Source of the DNA: Diaphorobacter caeni
GTDB taxonomy: Bacteria; Pseudomonadota; Gammaproteobacteria; Burkholderiales; Burkholderiaceae_C
DNA length: 64,000 nt
Assembly (NCBI RefSeq): GCF_015354245.1
Contig: NZ_JADKYZ010000006.1
Span: 124,001 to 188,000, forward strand
Reading direction: 5' to 3'
Shown piece after piece: positions 53,964-63,547 of this stretch; within the stretch, counting starts at the first letter, position 1, and every line of letters begins with the position of its first letter. The notes below the pieces were generated by a model. That model saw only the letters and a list, made by a program, of their open reading frames with translations. It had not been told where the DNA came from and did not search any database. A program made the position numbers and the translations under genes.

Positions 53964-55886
53964 TTGAACAATCAGTGGTTTTCAAAAGTCGCCGTATGGC
54001 TCGTGATCGCCATGGTGCTGTTTACGGTGTTCAAACAGTTTGACACCCGTGCTGGCGCTGGCGCTGGCACGGTCGGCTATTCGGACTTCCTCACGCAGGT
54101 CCGTGATGGCCGCATCAAGACAGCCACTATTCAGGAAAGCCCTGGCGGCACTGAAGTGGTGGCCGTGACCAGCGACGATCGCAAGATCCGCACGACCGCC
54201 ACCTATCTGGACCGTGGTCTGGTGGGCGACCTCATCAACAACAACGTCAAGTTCGACGTGAAGCCACGCGAAGAAGGTTCGCTGCTGATGACCCTGCTCG
54301 TGAGCTGGGGCCCGATGCTGCTGCTGATCGGCGTGTGGGTCTACTTCATGCGTCAGATGCAGGGCGGCGGCAAGGGCGGGGCGTTCAGCTTCGGCAAGTC
54401 CAAGGCCCGCATGCTCGACGAGAACAACAACACGGTCACGTTCGCGGACGTGGCCGGTTGCGACGAGGCCAAGGAAGAGGTCAAGGAAGTCGTCGACTTC
54501 CTGAAGGACCCCAACAAGTTCCAGAAGCTCGGCGGTCGCATTCCTCGCGGCCTGCTGCTGGTCGGCCCTCCTGGCACCGGCAAGACGCTGCTGGCCAAGT
54601 CGATCGCCGGCGAAGCCAAGGTGCCGTTCTTCTCGATCTCGGGTTCCGACTTCGTTGAAATGTTCGTCGGCGTGGGCGCTGCCCGCGTGCGCGACATGTT
54701 CGAGAACGCCAAGAAGAACGCGCCCTGCATCATCTTCATCGACGAAATCGATGCGGTCGGTCGTCAGCGTGGCGCAGGCCTCGGCGGCGGCAATGACGAG
54801 CGCGAACAGACGCTGAACCAGATGCTGGTCGAGATGGACGGCTTCGAGACCAACCTCGGCGTGATCGTCGTGGCTGCGACCAACCGCCCCGACATTCTGG
54901 ACGCCGCGCTGCTGCGCCCCGGTCGTTTCGACCGTCAGGTGTACGTGACGCTGCCCGATATCCGTGGCCGCGAGCAGATCCTCAACGTGCACATGCGCAA
55001 GATCCCCGTGGGTCAGGACGTGAATCCGGGCGTGATCGCCCGTGGCACGCCCGGCATGTCCGGCGCCGATCTGGCCAACCTCTGCAATGAGGCCGCCCTG
55101 ATGGCTGCGCGTCGCAATGCGCGCACCGTCGAGATGCAGGACTTCGAAAAGGCCAAGGACAAGATCATCATGGGCCCCGAGCGCAAGTCCATGGTCATGC
55201 CCGAAGAAGAGCGTCGCAACACGGCATACCACGAAGCGGGCCATGCCTTGATCGGCAAGCTGCTGCCCAAGTGCGATCCGGTGCACAAGGTCACCATCAT
55301 CCCGCGCGGTCGTGCGCTGGGCGTGACGATGAGCTTGCCCGAGCAGGACCGGTATTCCTACGACAAGGAATTCATGCTCAACCAGATCGCGATGCTGTTC
55401 GGTGGTCGTATCGCCGAAGAAGTGTTCATGAACCAGATGACCACCGGCGCGAGCAACGACTTCGAGCGTGCCACCCAGATCGCCCGCGACATGGTGATGC
55501 GTTACGGTATGACCGAAGCGCTGGGTCCGATGGTCTACGCCGAAAACGAAGGCGAAGTGTTCCTGGGCCGCTCGGTGACCAAGACCACCAGCATTTCGGA
55601 AGAGACGATGCAGAAGGTGGACACTGAAGTGCGTCGCATCATCGACGAGCAATACCATCTGGCGCGCCGCCTGATCGAGGAAAACTCGGACAAGATGCAC
55701 GCCATGGCCAAGGCCATGCTCGAATGGGAAACCATCGATGCGGAGCAGCTCAACGACATCATGGCCGGCAAGCCGCCGCGCCCACCCAAGGACTGGACGC
55801 CCCGCGTTCCTCCATCGGGTGGCGACAACAACTCGGGCGGCGGCACTCCAGCAGTGAAGTCCGATCCATCGCCCACAGCGGCTTGA
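53964..55886 (+). CDS. ftsH: ATP-dependent zinc metalloprotease FtsH
   Basis: 640 residues from a TTG start at 53964 with GGAG upstream (LeuAsn-codon start reading [13 protein letters not shown]). Two membrane segments (residues 5-22 and 100-120) flank a periplasmic domain; the AAA domain has Walker A GPPGTGKT and Walker [12 protein letters not shown], the second region of homology [20 protein letters not shown], and the zinc site HEAGH. It degrades membrane proteins and short-lived cytoplasmic regulators as a hexamer. The C-terminus is Pro/Ser-rich. A terminator follows at 55921. Confidence 0.97.
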   Translation: MNNQWFSKVAVWLVIAMVLFTVFKQFDTRAGAGAGTVGYSDFLTQVRDGRIKTATIQESPGGTEVVAVTSDDRKIRTTATYLDRGLVGDLINNNVKFDVKPREEGSLLMTLLVSWGPMLLLIGVWVYFMRQMQGGGKGGAFSFGKSKARMLDENNNTVTFADVAGCDEAKEEVKEVVDFLKDPNKFQKLGGRIPRGLLLVGPPGTGKTLLAKSIAGEAKVPFFSISGSDFVEMFVGVGAARVRDMFENAKKNAPCIIFIDEIDAVGRQRGAGLGGGNDEREQTLNQMLVEMDGFETNLGVIVVAATNRPDILDAALLRPGRFDRQVYVTLPDIRGREQILNVHMRKIPVGQDVNPGVIARGTPGMSGADLANLCNEAALMAARRNARTVEMQDFEKAKDKIIMGPERKSMVMPEEERRNTAYHEAGHALIGKLLPKCDPVHKVTIIPRGRALGVTMSLPEQDRYSYDKEFMLNQIAMLFGGRIAEEVFMNQMTTGASNDFERATQIARDMVMRYGMTEALGPMVYAENEGEVFLGRSVTKTTSISEETMQKVDTEVRRIIDEQYHLARRLIEENSDKMHAMAKAMLEWETIDAEQLNDIMAGKPPRPPKDWTPRVPPSGGDNNSGGGTPAVKSDPSPTAA

Positions 55887-55920
55887 AGTCGGTGACTCTC
55901 CAGCACTGACCACCACGACA

Positions 55921-55951
55921 AAGGGGCCCTTTCGGGCCCCTTTGTTGTTTC
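55921..55951 (+). terminator. Intrinsic terminator after ftsH
   Basis: AAAGGGGCCC (55921-55930) and GGGCCCCTTT (55935-55944) form a perfect 10-bp stem with a TTTC loop, followed by GTTGTTT. Confidence 0.88.
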
Positions 55952-56030
55952 TGGCGAGCCCCGAAATTCCAAGGCGGCTCGCCGGCAGCCAGGCAAGATC
56001 GCCACAGAATCTCAAGGAATTTCGCACGTT

Positions 56031-56891
56031 ATGTACTGGCAAGCTGGTCGTTTCCAGATCGATCTGAACGCGCCCAAAGTGATGGGCATCGTCAACGTCA
56101 CTCCCGATTCGTTCTCTGACGGAGGCAGTCACGACAACGTCCGCGATGCGCTCGCGCACTGCGAGGCGCTGGTGAAAGAGGGCGCGGACATTCTCGACAT
56201 CGGTGGCGAGTCCACCCGCCCGGGCAGCCCCGCCGTGCCTCTGGAGGAAGAACTCGCGCGGGTGATTCCGGTGGTGCGCGCGGCCCGCGATCTGGGCGTG
56301 CCGCTGTCCATCGACACGTACAAGCCCGAGGTCATGCGCGCGGCGCTGGGCGAGGGGGCGGACATCATCAACGACATCTGGGCCCTGCGCCAGTCCGGCG
56401 CGCGCGAGGCCGTCGCGGCGCATCCGGACTGCGGCATCTGCATCATGCACATGCACCGCGATCCGCAGACGATGCAGCAGCAGACGATGGACGGCGACGT
56501 GGTCGACGAGGTCTGGCGCTTTCTCGCGCAGGAGCTGGCCGTGCTGCGCGGCATGGACATCGCCCGGGAGCGCATCGTGCTCGACGCGGGCATCGGCTTC
56601 GGCAAGACCGTGGAGCAAAATTTTGCGCTTCTTTCCGCTCAGAATGATCTGGTTCAGCGCTCGGGAGGCTACGCTTGGCTCGCGGGCTGGTCGCGCAAAT
56701 CGTCGCTTGGCGCGGTGACGGGGCTGCCGGTCGATCAGCGCCTTGGCGCCAGCGTGGCGGCGGCGCTGCTGTCGGTGCAGCAGGGCGCGGCCGTCGTGCG
56801 GGTGCACGATGTGCGCGACACCGTGGCGGCGCTCAAGGTGTTTGCGGCGATGGAGCAGCAGCAGGAGCAGCGACGTCCGGCGAGACGCTAA
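56031..56891 (+). CDS. folP: Dihydropteroate synthase
   Basis: 286 residues. Signature motifs: VMGIVNVTPDSFSDGG (residues 17-32), ILDIGGESTRPGSPAV, IIND, and the C-terminal RVHDVRDTVAALKV. It condenses p-aminobenzoate with dihydropterin pyrophosphate in folate synthesis and is the sulfonamide target. It lies between ftsH and glmM as in many proteobacteria, 69 bases before glmM. Confidence 0.96.
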   Translation: MYWQAGRFQIDLNAPKVMGIVNVTPDSFSDGGSHDNVRDALAHCEALVKEGADILDIGGESTRPGSPAVPLEEELARVIPVVRAARDLGVPLSIDTYKPEVMRAALGEGADIINDIWALRQSGAREAVAAHPDCGICIMHMHRDPQTMQQQTMDGDVVDEVWRFLAQELAVLRGMDIARERIVLDAGIGFGKTVEQNFALLSAQNDLVQRSGGYAWLAGWSRKSSLGAVTGLPVDQRLGASVAAALLSVQQGAAVVRVHDVRDTVAALKVFAAMEQQQEQRRPARR

Positions 56892-56960
56892 GATCAGCCA
56901 CCCACGATTCAACAAGACAGATCTCGCGAAGAGACTCAACAGGCAGAGGAAAACAACAAG

Positions 56961-58295
56961 ATGTCACGTCGTTACTTTGGAACCGATGGAATCCGCGGCA
57001 CCGTGGGTGTCGCCCCGATCACCCCAGACTTTGCCCTCAAGCTGGCCCACGCGGTGGGCCGCGTGCTGCGCCGCACCGAAGAGCGCCCGACGGTGCTGAT
57101 CGGCAAGGACACGCGCATTTCCGGCTACATGCTGGAGAGCGCGTTGGAGTCGGGTTTCAACTCTGCCGGTGTGGACGTCGTGCTGCTTGGTCCGCTGCCG
57201 ACGCCCGGCGTCGCCTACCTCACGCGCGCGCAGCGCGCGAGCCTTGGCGTGGTGATCAGCGCCAGCCACAACGCGTTCCAGGACAACGGCATCAAGTTCT
57301 TCTCCGCGCACGGCACCAAGCTGCCTGACAGCTGGGAAGAGCAGGTCGAGGCCGCGCTGGACGAGCCTCCGGTCTGGGCGGATTCGCAGTCGCTCGGCAA
57401 GGCGCGCCGTCTTGAGGATGCCGCCGGTCGCTACATCGAATTCTGCAAGAGCACCTTCGCCAACGCCCTGACGCTGCGCGGCCTGCGCATCGTCGTCGAT
57501 GCGGCCAATGGCGCGGCGTATCACATCGCTCCCAAGGTGTTTCATGAACTAGGCGCGGAAGTCATCTCCATTGGCTGCTCGCCGGACGGATTCAACATCA
57601 ACCGCGACGTGGGCGCGACCCATCCGGATGCGCTGGTGCGCGCCGTGCGGGCCAACCACGCGCACTACGGCGTGGCGCTGGATGGCGACGCCGACCGTCT
57701 GCAGATGGTCGATGCCCAGGGTCGCCTCTACAACGGCGACGAGCTGCTCTATCTGATGACGCTCGACCGCCTTTCGCGCGGTGAATCCGTGCCCGGCGTC
57801 GTCGGCACGCTGATGACCAACATGGCCGTCGAGGTGGCGCTGCGCCGCAAGGGCGTCGAGTTCGTGCGCGCCAAGGTGGGCGACCGCTACGTGCTCGAAG
57901 AACTCGTCAAGAACGGCTGGCAGCTCGGCGGCGAAGGGTCGGGCCATCTGCTGGCGCTCGACAAGCACACCACCGGCGACGGGCTGGTCAGCGCGTTGCA
58001 GGTGCTGCAGACCTGCGTGCGTGCCGACAAGTCGCTGCCGCAACTGCTCACCGAGGTGAAGCTGTTCCCGCAGGTGCTGCTCAACGTGCGCCTGCAGCCC
58101 GGTCAGGACTGGAAGGCCAACACCAAACTCGCGGAGGCCACGCGCGATGCGGAGCAGACGCTCGGCGACCAGGGCCGCGTGCTGATCCGTGCCAGCGGCA
58201 CCGAGCCGCTGCTGCGCGTGATGGTCGAGGCCGAGAGCGCCGACGACGCGAATCACTATGCGCAACTGCTTGCCGACGTGGCGCGAGCAGGCTGA
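56961..58295 (+). CDS. glmM: Phosphoglucosamine mutase
   Basis: 444 residues. Active serine S102 lies in [17 protein letters not shown], the metal loop is DGDADRLQM, the sugar-binding loop GEGSGH, and the phosphate-binding [14 protein letters not shown] is C-terminal. It interconverts glucosamine-6- and -1-phosphate for UDP-GlcNAc and hence peptidoglycan and LPS. Normal family length. Confidence 0.97.
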   Translation: MSRRYFGTDGIRGTVGVAPITPDFALKLAHAVGRVLRRTEERPTVLIGKDTRISGYMLESALESGFNSAGVDVVLLGPLPTPGVAYLTRAQRASLGVVISASHNAFQDNGIKFFSAHGTKLPDSWEEQVEAALDEPPVWADSQSLGKARRLEDAAGRYIEFCKSTFANALTLRGLRIVVDAANGAAYHIAPKVFHELGAEVISIGCSPDGFNINRDVGATHPDALVRAVRANHAHYGVALDGDADRLQMVDAQGRLYNGDELLYLMTLDRLSRGESVPGVVGTLMTNMAVEVALRRKGVEFVRAKVGDRYVLEELVKNGWQLGGEGSGHLLALDKHTTGDGLVSALQVLQTCVRADKSLPQLLTEVKLFPQVLLNVRLQPGQDWKANTKLAEATRDAEQTLGDQGRVLIRASGTEPLLRVMVEAESADDANHYAQLLADVARAG

Positions 58296-58422
58296 CGTCA
58301 CTGAACCGTCACCCGACTGACACGCACCCGTCACCGCAGCCTTCCACAATTTCCTGCGGAGGCGGGGCGCTCCTGTCCGGGTAGCTGTCTGGCATGTCCT
58401 CCACACGATGAGGAATGCCCCC

Positions 58423-59259
58423 ATGAGTGACCTGCCCAGCCCGACGATGCCTCTCAGCCCGGCTTCTTTGCCCAGGGGGTCACTTCACCGCGCATCTGAT
58501 GCGAGCCATGTGGGGCAGGTTCAGGAAGCGCGGGGCGGCATCGAAGTCTCCTGGGCGCGCCACCTCGATGAAGTGAGAGAGGCGCAGAAGCTGCGTCACG
58601 ACGTGTTCGTCTCCGAAATGGGCGCGCAGCTGAGCACGCCCGTCGCGGGCCATGACATCGATCTCTTTGATGATTTCTGCGAACACCTGCTGGTGCGTGA
58701 TGCAGCCACCCGCCAGGTGATCGGCACCTACCGCGTGCTGACTCCGGTGCAGGCGCGCCGCGTGGGCAGCACCTACAGCGACACCGAATTCGACCTCACC
58801 CGCTTGCGCACGCTGCGCAGCCGCATGGTGGAGCTGGGCCGCAGTTGCGTGCATCCGGACCATCGCCATGGCGGCGTGGTGCTGGCACTCTGGGGGGCCT
58901 TGGCGGACTTCATGGTGCGCAATTCGCTGGACACCATGATCGGCTGCGCCAGCATTCCGATGCTGCACAACGGCGTGGTGACGGGTGACGTGGCCGCCAG
59001 CATCTACCGCAGGATCAGCGCGACGCACATGGCGCCCATCGAGTTCCACGTGCGTCCGCGCCTGCCGCTGCCGCTCGAGACTCTGGACGACAACCTGGAT
59101 GTCGACCCGCCCGCGCTGATCAAGGGCTATCTGCGCCTTGGCACCCGCATTCTCGGCGCTCCCGCATGGGATCCCGACTTCAACACGGCGGACCTGCCGA
59201 TGCTGATGCGTCTGGAAGACCTGCCGGCGAAATACCGCAAGCATTTTTTGAACCGCTGA
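58423..59259 (+). CDS. olsB: L-ornithine N(alpha)-acyltransferase (OlsB family, GNAT fold)
   Basis: 278 residues from the ATG at 58423, with GAGGA eight bases upstream; an ATG at 58408 is less well placed. After a Pro/Ser-rich N-terminus come EVREAQKLRHDVFVSEMGA, DDFCEHLLVRD, GTYRVLTPVQARR and MVELGRSCVHPDHRHGGVVLALW, the OlsB (PlsC-independent hemolysin-like) signature. OlsB transfers a 3-hydroxyacyl group from ACP to ornithine, the first step of ornithine lipid synthesis, often induced by phosphate limitation. Its location near a PHO box and polyphosphate genes fits that. Confidence 0.82.
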   Translation: MSDLPSPTMPLSPASLPRGSLHRASDASHVGQVQEARGGIEVSWARHLDEVREAQKLRHDVFVSEMGAQLSTPVAGHDIDLFDDFCEHLLVRDAATRQVIGTYRVLTPVQARRVGSTYSDTEFDLTRLRTLRSRMVELGRSCVHPDHRHGGVVLALWGALADFMVRNSLDTMIGCASIPMLHNGVVTGDVAASIYRRISATHMAPIEFHVRPRLPLPLETLDDNLDVDPPALIKGYLRLGTRILGAPAWDPDFNTADLPMLMRLEDLPAKYRKHFLNR

Positions 59260-59380
59260 GATCGCAAACACGCTCTGAGTGTCTGTTTGCCGAACATGCG
59301 GCGCTTTCTTACTTCACGTTCGTCCAAATATCTCCAGCATGCGAATGAATATGTCGTCCTGGATATGACAAAACGGTGAC

Positions 59381-59398
59381 TTGTCACGTGTTTGTCAC
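59381..59398 (+). promoter_or_regulatory. PHO box upstream of ppk1
   Basis: Two perfect direct repeats TTGTCAC (59381-59387 and 59392-59398) separated by four bases, the PhoB recognition layout (consensus CTGTCAT repeats every 11 bases). It lies about 50 bases before the ppk1 start, and predicts induction under phosphate starvation. Confidence 0.65.
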
Positions 59399-59446
59399 AG
59401 GCGCATTTGATACTGATTGTTGTCAATCCTGCACTGATTCATTCGT

Positions 59447-61579
59447 ATGCCTTTTTCCGCGTCCACGCCATCGTCCATGACAGCATCAGAGGGTAGCGCC
59501 GCCGTTTCCGCCACCCGGTCTCCCGAGGGGCCGGACGGCAAAAAAATCGCCTTGCTCGACCGGGACCACAGCATTCTGGCGTTCAATGAACGGGTCTTTG
59601 ACTGGGCGGTACGCCCTGACGTGCCGCTGCTCGAGCGTCTGCGCTATCTGTGCATCGTCTCGTCGAATCTGGACGAGTTCTTCGAAGTGCGGGCTGCGGC
59701 CCATCTGACCGCCGCGCAGCAGGGCGAGACCAAGGGCGAGTACAGCGTGGCCTCGTTCGAGGCGCTGGCGCAGAAGGCGCATCAGCTCGTGGATCGGCAA
59801 TACGCGCTCTACAACGATTCGCTGATTCCGGCCTTTGAGGCGCATGGCATCCGCATCGTCTCGCACGGCGAGCGCAGCAGCGCGCAAAAGCGCTGGGTGA
59901 AGGAGTATTTCCAGCGCGACGTGCGGCCACTGTTGATTCCGGTGGGGCTGGATCCGTCGCACCCGTTTCCGCAGGTCGCCAACAAATCGCTCAACTTCAT
60001 TGTCCGGCTCAAGGGCGGCGACGCGTTCGGCCGCTCCAACGAGATCGCCATCGTCAAGATCCCGCGCATCCTCCCGCGCGTGATCCGCCTGCCCGCCGAG
60101 GTCGCGCCCAAGGGCGTGCAGATGGTCACGCTCTCCAGCATCATCCGCTCGCATCTGGCCGATCTGTTTCCCGGGCGTGACGTGACCGAGTTTTCGCAGT
60201 TCCGCGTCACGCGCCATTCCGACCTGGCGGTGGATGAGGAAGACGTGCGCAATCTGCGCATGGCTCTGCGTCAGGGGCTGCAGCATCGCCATTTCGGTCA
60301 GGCGGTGCGGCTGGAGGTGTCGTCCGGCTGTTCGCGCTACATGTCGGACTTTCTGCTTTCGCAGTTCAATCTGCCCGCCGCCGCGCTCTATCGCGTGCAG
60401 GGGCCGGTCAATCTGGTGCGCCTGTCGCAGGTGGTGGAACTGGTCGCGGACCGCTCGCTGCTGTTCCCCGCATGGCAGCCCGCGTGGCCTGAGCAGCTGC
60501 CGCGCAGCAGCTCGATCTTTGCCGAGCTGAAGAAGCGCGACGTGCTGATCCACCAGCCGTTCGAGAGCTTCGACGGCGTGCTCGCCTTTCTGCGCGAGGC
60601 GGTGAATGATCCCAAGGTGCTGGTGATCAAGCAGACGATTTATCGCACCGGTGCCGATTCCGAAATGATGGACCTGCTGCGCGAGGCCGTGCGCCGTGGC
60701 AAGGAGGTCACTGCGGTCGTGGAGCTCAAGGCGCGCTTCGATGAAGAGGCCAACATCAACTGGGCCGAGGCGCTCGAGTCCATCGGCGCGCAGGTGGTCT
60801 ACGGCGTCGTGGGTCTCAAGACGCACGCCAAGATGCTGCTCATCACGCGCCGTGAGGGCCGCCAGCTGCGGCGCTACGGCCATCTGTCCACCGGCAACTA
60901 CAACCCGCGCACGGCCAAGCTCTACACCGACCTGAGCTGCCTCACGGCGGACGAGCGCATCACCGCCGACATGGATACGGTGTTCGACCATCTGGCCAAC
61001 CAGAACCGCGTGCCCAAATTGAATGACCTGATCCTCGCGCCGTTCGAACTGCAGCGGCGCATGATCGACATGGTCGACGCCGTCGGCCAAGCCGCCGCGC
61101 GCGGAGAGCATGCGCGCATCGTCGCCAAGATGAACGCGCTGACCGACGAGGCGCTGATCCAGGCGCTGCTGCGGGCGGGGCAGCGTGGCGCGCACATCGA
61201 TCTGATCGTGCGCGGTGCCTGCATGCTGCCCGCACAGGTTCCGGGCGTGACGGAGCGCATCCGCGTGCGCTCGGTCATCGGCCGCTTTCTGGAGCACACG
61301 CGCGTGTTCTATTTCGCTGCGGGGCAACAGGAAGACCTGTACCTCTCGAGCGCCGACTGGATGAATCGCAACATGCTGCGCCGCGTCGAACTCGCTTGGC
61401 CGGTGAAGGACAGAAAGCTGCGCCAGCGGATCATCGACGAGTGTCTGGTGTCCTACCTCCACGATGACCGAGACGCATGGACGCTGGAGGCCGACGGGCA
61501 CTACGAGCGTGCGCCGCGCGTGACGGACGGTCTCGGCGCGCAGAAGGCGCTGATGCGCCGCTATGCGCCGACGCGCTGA
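59447..61579 (+). CDS. ppk1: Polyphosphate kinase 1
   Basis: 710 residues. N-terminal domain ALLDRDHSILAFNERVFDWA and FDEFFEVR-like LDEFFEVRAA; the catalytic phosphohistidine is H460 in VGLKTHAKMLL and the second HKD-type histidine is H617 in FLEHTRVFYF; YGHLSTGNYNPRTA lies between. It reversibly polymerises ATP gamma-phosphate into polyphosphate at the inner membrane. An in-frame ATG at 59477 is an alternative start; neither has a clear ribosome site. A PHO box lies upstream. Confidence 0.95.
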   Translation: MPFSASTPSSMTASEGSAAVSATRSPEGPDGKKIALLDRDHSILAFNERVFDWAVRPDVPLLERLRYLCIVSSNLDEFFEVRAAAHLTAAQQGETKGEYSVASFEALAQKAHQLVDRQYALYNDSLIPAFEAHGIRIVSHGERSSAQKRWVKEYFQRDVRPLLIPVGLDPSHPFPQVANKSLNFIVRLKGGDAFGRSNEIAIVKIPRILPRVIRLPAEVAPKGVQMVTLSSIIRSHLADLFPGRDVTEFSQFRVTRHSDLAVDEEDVRNLRMALRQGLQHRHFGQAVRLEVSSGCSRYMSDFLLSQFNLPAAALYRVQGPVNLVRLSQVVELVADRSLLFPAWQPAWPEQLPRSSSIFAELKKRDVLIHQPFESFDGVLAFLREAVNDPKVLVIKQTIYRTGADSEMMDLLREAVRRGKEVTAVVELKARFDEEANINWAEALESIGAQVVYGVVGLKTHAKMLLITRREGRQLRRYGHLSTGNYNPRTAKLYTDLSCLTADERITADMDTVFDHLANQNRVPKLNDLILAPFELQRRMIDMVDAVGQAAARGEHARIVAKMNALTDEALIQALLRAGQRGAHIDLIVRGACMLPAQVPGVTERIRVRSVIGRFLEHTRVFYFAAGQQEDLYLSSADWMNRNMLRRVELAWPVKDRKLRQRIIDECLVSYLHDDRDAWTLEADGHYERAPRVTDGLGAQKALMRRYAPTR

Positions 61580-61629
61580 TGTCAGGACCCATCCTCGAAT
61601 CCACAATCTATCGACGAGAGAAACGCGAA

Positions 61630-62091
61630 ATGGATCTGATTCTCTGGCGGCACGCCGAGGCTGAAGAAGCGCCGGACGGCGGGGACGATCTGGAGCGCCC
61701 GCTGACATCGCGAGGTGAAAAGCAGGCCGCGCGCATGGCGTCCTGGCTTGATCGTCAACTGCCCGAGGGGCTGCGGGTGCTCGTGAGTCCGTCCGTGCGC
61801 ACCGAGCAGACTGCGAGGGCGTTGGGCCGCAAGTTCAAACCGCGTGCCGAACTGCTGCCCGGTGGCTCGGTCGACGATCTGCTTGAGCTCGCCCAGTGGC
61901 CCAAGTCACGCGGCGCCGTGCTGGTCGTGGGGCATCAGCCGATGCTTGGAGAGACGGCCGCCAGGCTGTTCGGCATGACGGCCAGCCAGTGCTCGATCCG
62001 CAAGGGTTCGGTCTGGTGGCTCAGGCACCGCAGCCGACAGGAGATCGAGGAGACGATCCTGCTGTCGGTGCAGTCACCGGATTTTCTGTGA
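61630..62091 (+). CDS. sixA: Phosphohistidine phosphatase SixA
   Basis: 153 residues from the ATG at 61630 (start reading MDLILWRHAEAEEA). The histidine-phosphatase motif RHAEAE (H8 nucleophile) and the second histidine in VLVVGHQPMLGETAARL are present. SixA removes phosphate from histidines in phosphotransfer proteins. It follows ppk1 by 50 bases in the same direction, a pairing common in Burkholderiales. Confidence 0.9.
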   Translation: MDLILWRHAEAEEAPDGGDDLERPLTSRGEKQAARMASWLDRQLPEGLRVLVSPSVRTEQTARALGRKFKPRAELLPGGSVDDLLELAQWPKSRGAVLVVGHQPMLGETAARLFGMTASQCSIRKGSVWWLRHRSRQEIEETILLSVQSPDFL

Positions 62092-62115
62092 TGACGTTCT
62101 GGTGGGAGAGGGCGC

Positions 62116-62802
62116 TCACCAGAATTTCCACCAAGGCGCGCGCTTGGGCAGCCCGGGTGCTGTGACTTCTTCTGCAATGGAGACGGTCGAAATCAGCTGA
62201 CGCATGCGATGGCGAACCTTCGAGAGCGGGTGCTCCGGAAACATGTCATCGAATCGACGGTCATCGGACGGCAATGCCTGCAGCGGACGCGCGCGCATGG
62301 TCGCAAACATGTCTTCGGTGTTGTCGAGCACGATGGGCGTGGCTTGTTCAGCGGTGCTTTCGTTGTTCTTGCCCATGGCCAGCACCACTGCCTCGCGCAG
62401 GCCCGTGTCTCCGCGCTCGGGCGACTCGACGCTGATCTCCAGCAGCCAGTCTCCGTAGGGAATCCAGAGGACATTGGAAAACATCATTCCCAGACTCTGA
62501 GGAATGGGCGAACGGTATTTGAAGAGCCCCAGCAGCGCATGGCGTCCGTGCACCACGACCTTTTCTATCTCCAGCAGAACACCACCGTTGTCAGCACATT
62601 TGCTGGAAAAATAGTTTCTTGCCGCAGAGAGATCCTGTAGGTCGAACTGCCAGTCCGCGCGGGCTTTGGGGACACGCAGAACCAGAAACACGTCGTTGGA
62701 GGTGCTCCAGCCGAGATGCTCTTCGGACTGTTCGCGCAGCGTGCAGTCAGCAACGTCGAACTGGATGGAGCGGGTGTTTGGCGGAGTCAGAGCGCTTGGC
62801 AT
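62116..62802 (-). CDS. Hypothetical protein of unknown function
   Basis: 228 residues from the ATG at 62802; an in-frame GTG at 62868 would add 22 residues, and neither start has a ribosome site. No signal peptide or membrane segment. Features include LREQSEEHLGWSTSNDVFLVLRVPK, a middle beta-rich stretch with LLEIEKVVVHGRHALLGLFKYRSPIPQSLGMMFSNVLWIPYGDWLLEISVESPERGDTG broken into strands, and a C-terminal WWKFW. It is convergent with sixA (24-base gap). I do not recognise a family. Confidence 0.7.
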   Translation of the reverse strand: MPSALTPPNTRSIQFDVADCTLREQSEEHLGWSTSNDVFLVLRVPKARADWQFDLQDLSAARNYFSSKCADNGGVLLEIEKVVVHGRHALLGLFKYRSPIPQSLGMMFSNVLWIPYGDWLLEISVESPERGDTGLREAVVLAMGKNNESTAEQATPIVLDNTEDMFATMRARPLQALPSDDRRFDDMFPEHPLSKVRHRMRQLISTVSIAEEVTAPGLPKRAPWWKFW

Positions 62803-62954
62803 GGAACTGGTGAGATGGCCCGGAAGTAGACCGTTCTCGTATTCTCGCCCATGCAAGCGCCGAGACACCGATTTGCCAATCGGTGCGAAGGACGTCGGCC
62901 TGCGCCAAGCATCAGATGCCTGGCGCGACCGACATGGAATGGACGAGTGGTTCT

Positions 62955-63494
62955 TCAGGCCTTTGGACGACCGGTCTTGATGGCCGGAACAGCCTTGAGC
63001 GCGGCCTGCAGTTGTTGGTCGTCCAGCGTGGCCAGCAGCTTGAGGCCGGCGCGCAGCAGTTCGCTCTTCTTGACCGGATGGTCGAGCTTGGCAGCGCGCA
63101 GCTTGAGCATGTCGATGACGGCATATTCATCCTTGGGGATGGTGAAGCTGTCGCGCACCAGCTTGGGCTTCTTGGGCTTGGCTTCCTTCGCGGCTTCCTT
63201 GGCTTCCTTCTGCACGTCCTTGGCGGCCACCTTGCGGGCCTTGGATGCGGCCTTGGAGGCTGTCTTGGCTTCTGCGGGCTTGCCGGCCTTCTTGGCCTTC
63301 GCGCTGGAGGCCTTGGCCGCTGGTTCAGCCGCCGCAGGCGCGCTCACGACTTTCTTGGAAGCGGCGGTGGGGGTGGGCGCTGGCGCGGCCGCAGCAGCGG
63401 TGGTTGCCGTCTGCTGCACGACCTTCTTGGCGGCGGCGGCAACGGGAGTGGGGGCTGCGGTAGGAGCGACGGAAGTCTTGGCGGTGGGGGTCAT
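62955..63494 (-). CDS. Histone H1-like Ala/Lys-rich protein with C-terminal ribbon-helix-helix-like domain
   Basis: 179 residues in two parts. Residues 1-110 are low-complexity Ala/Lys/Pro/Thr with repeated AAKK and KEAKEAAKEAKP units, like bacterial histone H1 tails. Residues 110-179 (KLVRDSFTIPKDEYAVIDMLKLRAAKL, then KKSELLRAGLKLLATL) look like a ribbon-helix-helix or related DNA-binding fold. A nucleoid-associated or regulatory role is likely. A 15-bp palindrome 20 bases upstream of the start suggests autoregulation. Confidence 0.75.
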   Translation of the reverse strand: MTPTAKTSVAPTAAPTPVAAAAKKVVQQTATTAAAAAPAPTPTAASKKVVSAPAAAEPAAKASSAKAKKAGKPAEAKTASKAASKARKVAAKDVQKEAKEAAKEAKPKKPKLVRDSFTIPKDEYAVIDMLKLRAAKLDHPVKKSELLRAGLKLLATLDDQQLQAALKAVPAIKTGRPKA

Positions 63495-63514
63495 GAGAAG
63501 GGATTGAAAAACGA

Positions 63515-63529
63515 TATAAACAGTTTATA
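63515..63529. promoter_or_regulatory. Perfect 15-bp palindrome upstream of the H1-like gene
   Basis: TATAAAC-A-GTTTATA lies 20 bases before the start codon of the minus-strand gene at 63494 and overlaps its probable -10 region. Candidate operator for the gene's own DNA-binding product. Confidence 0.5.
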
Positions 63530-63547
63530 CCGTTCTTCAAAAAAATG

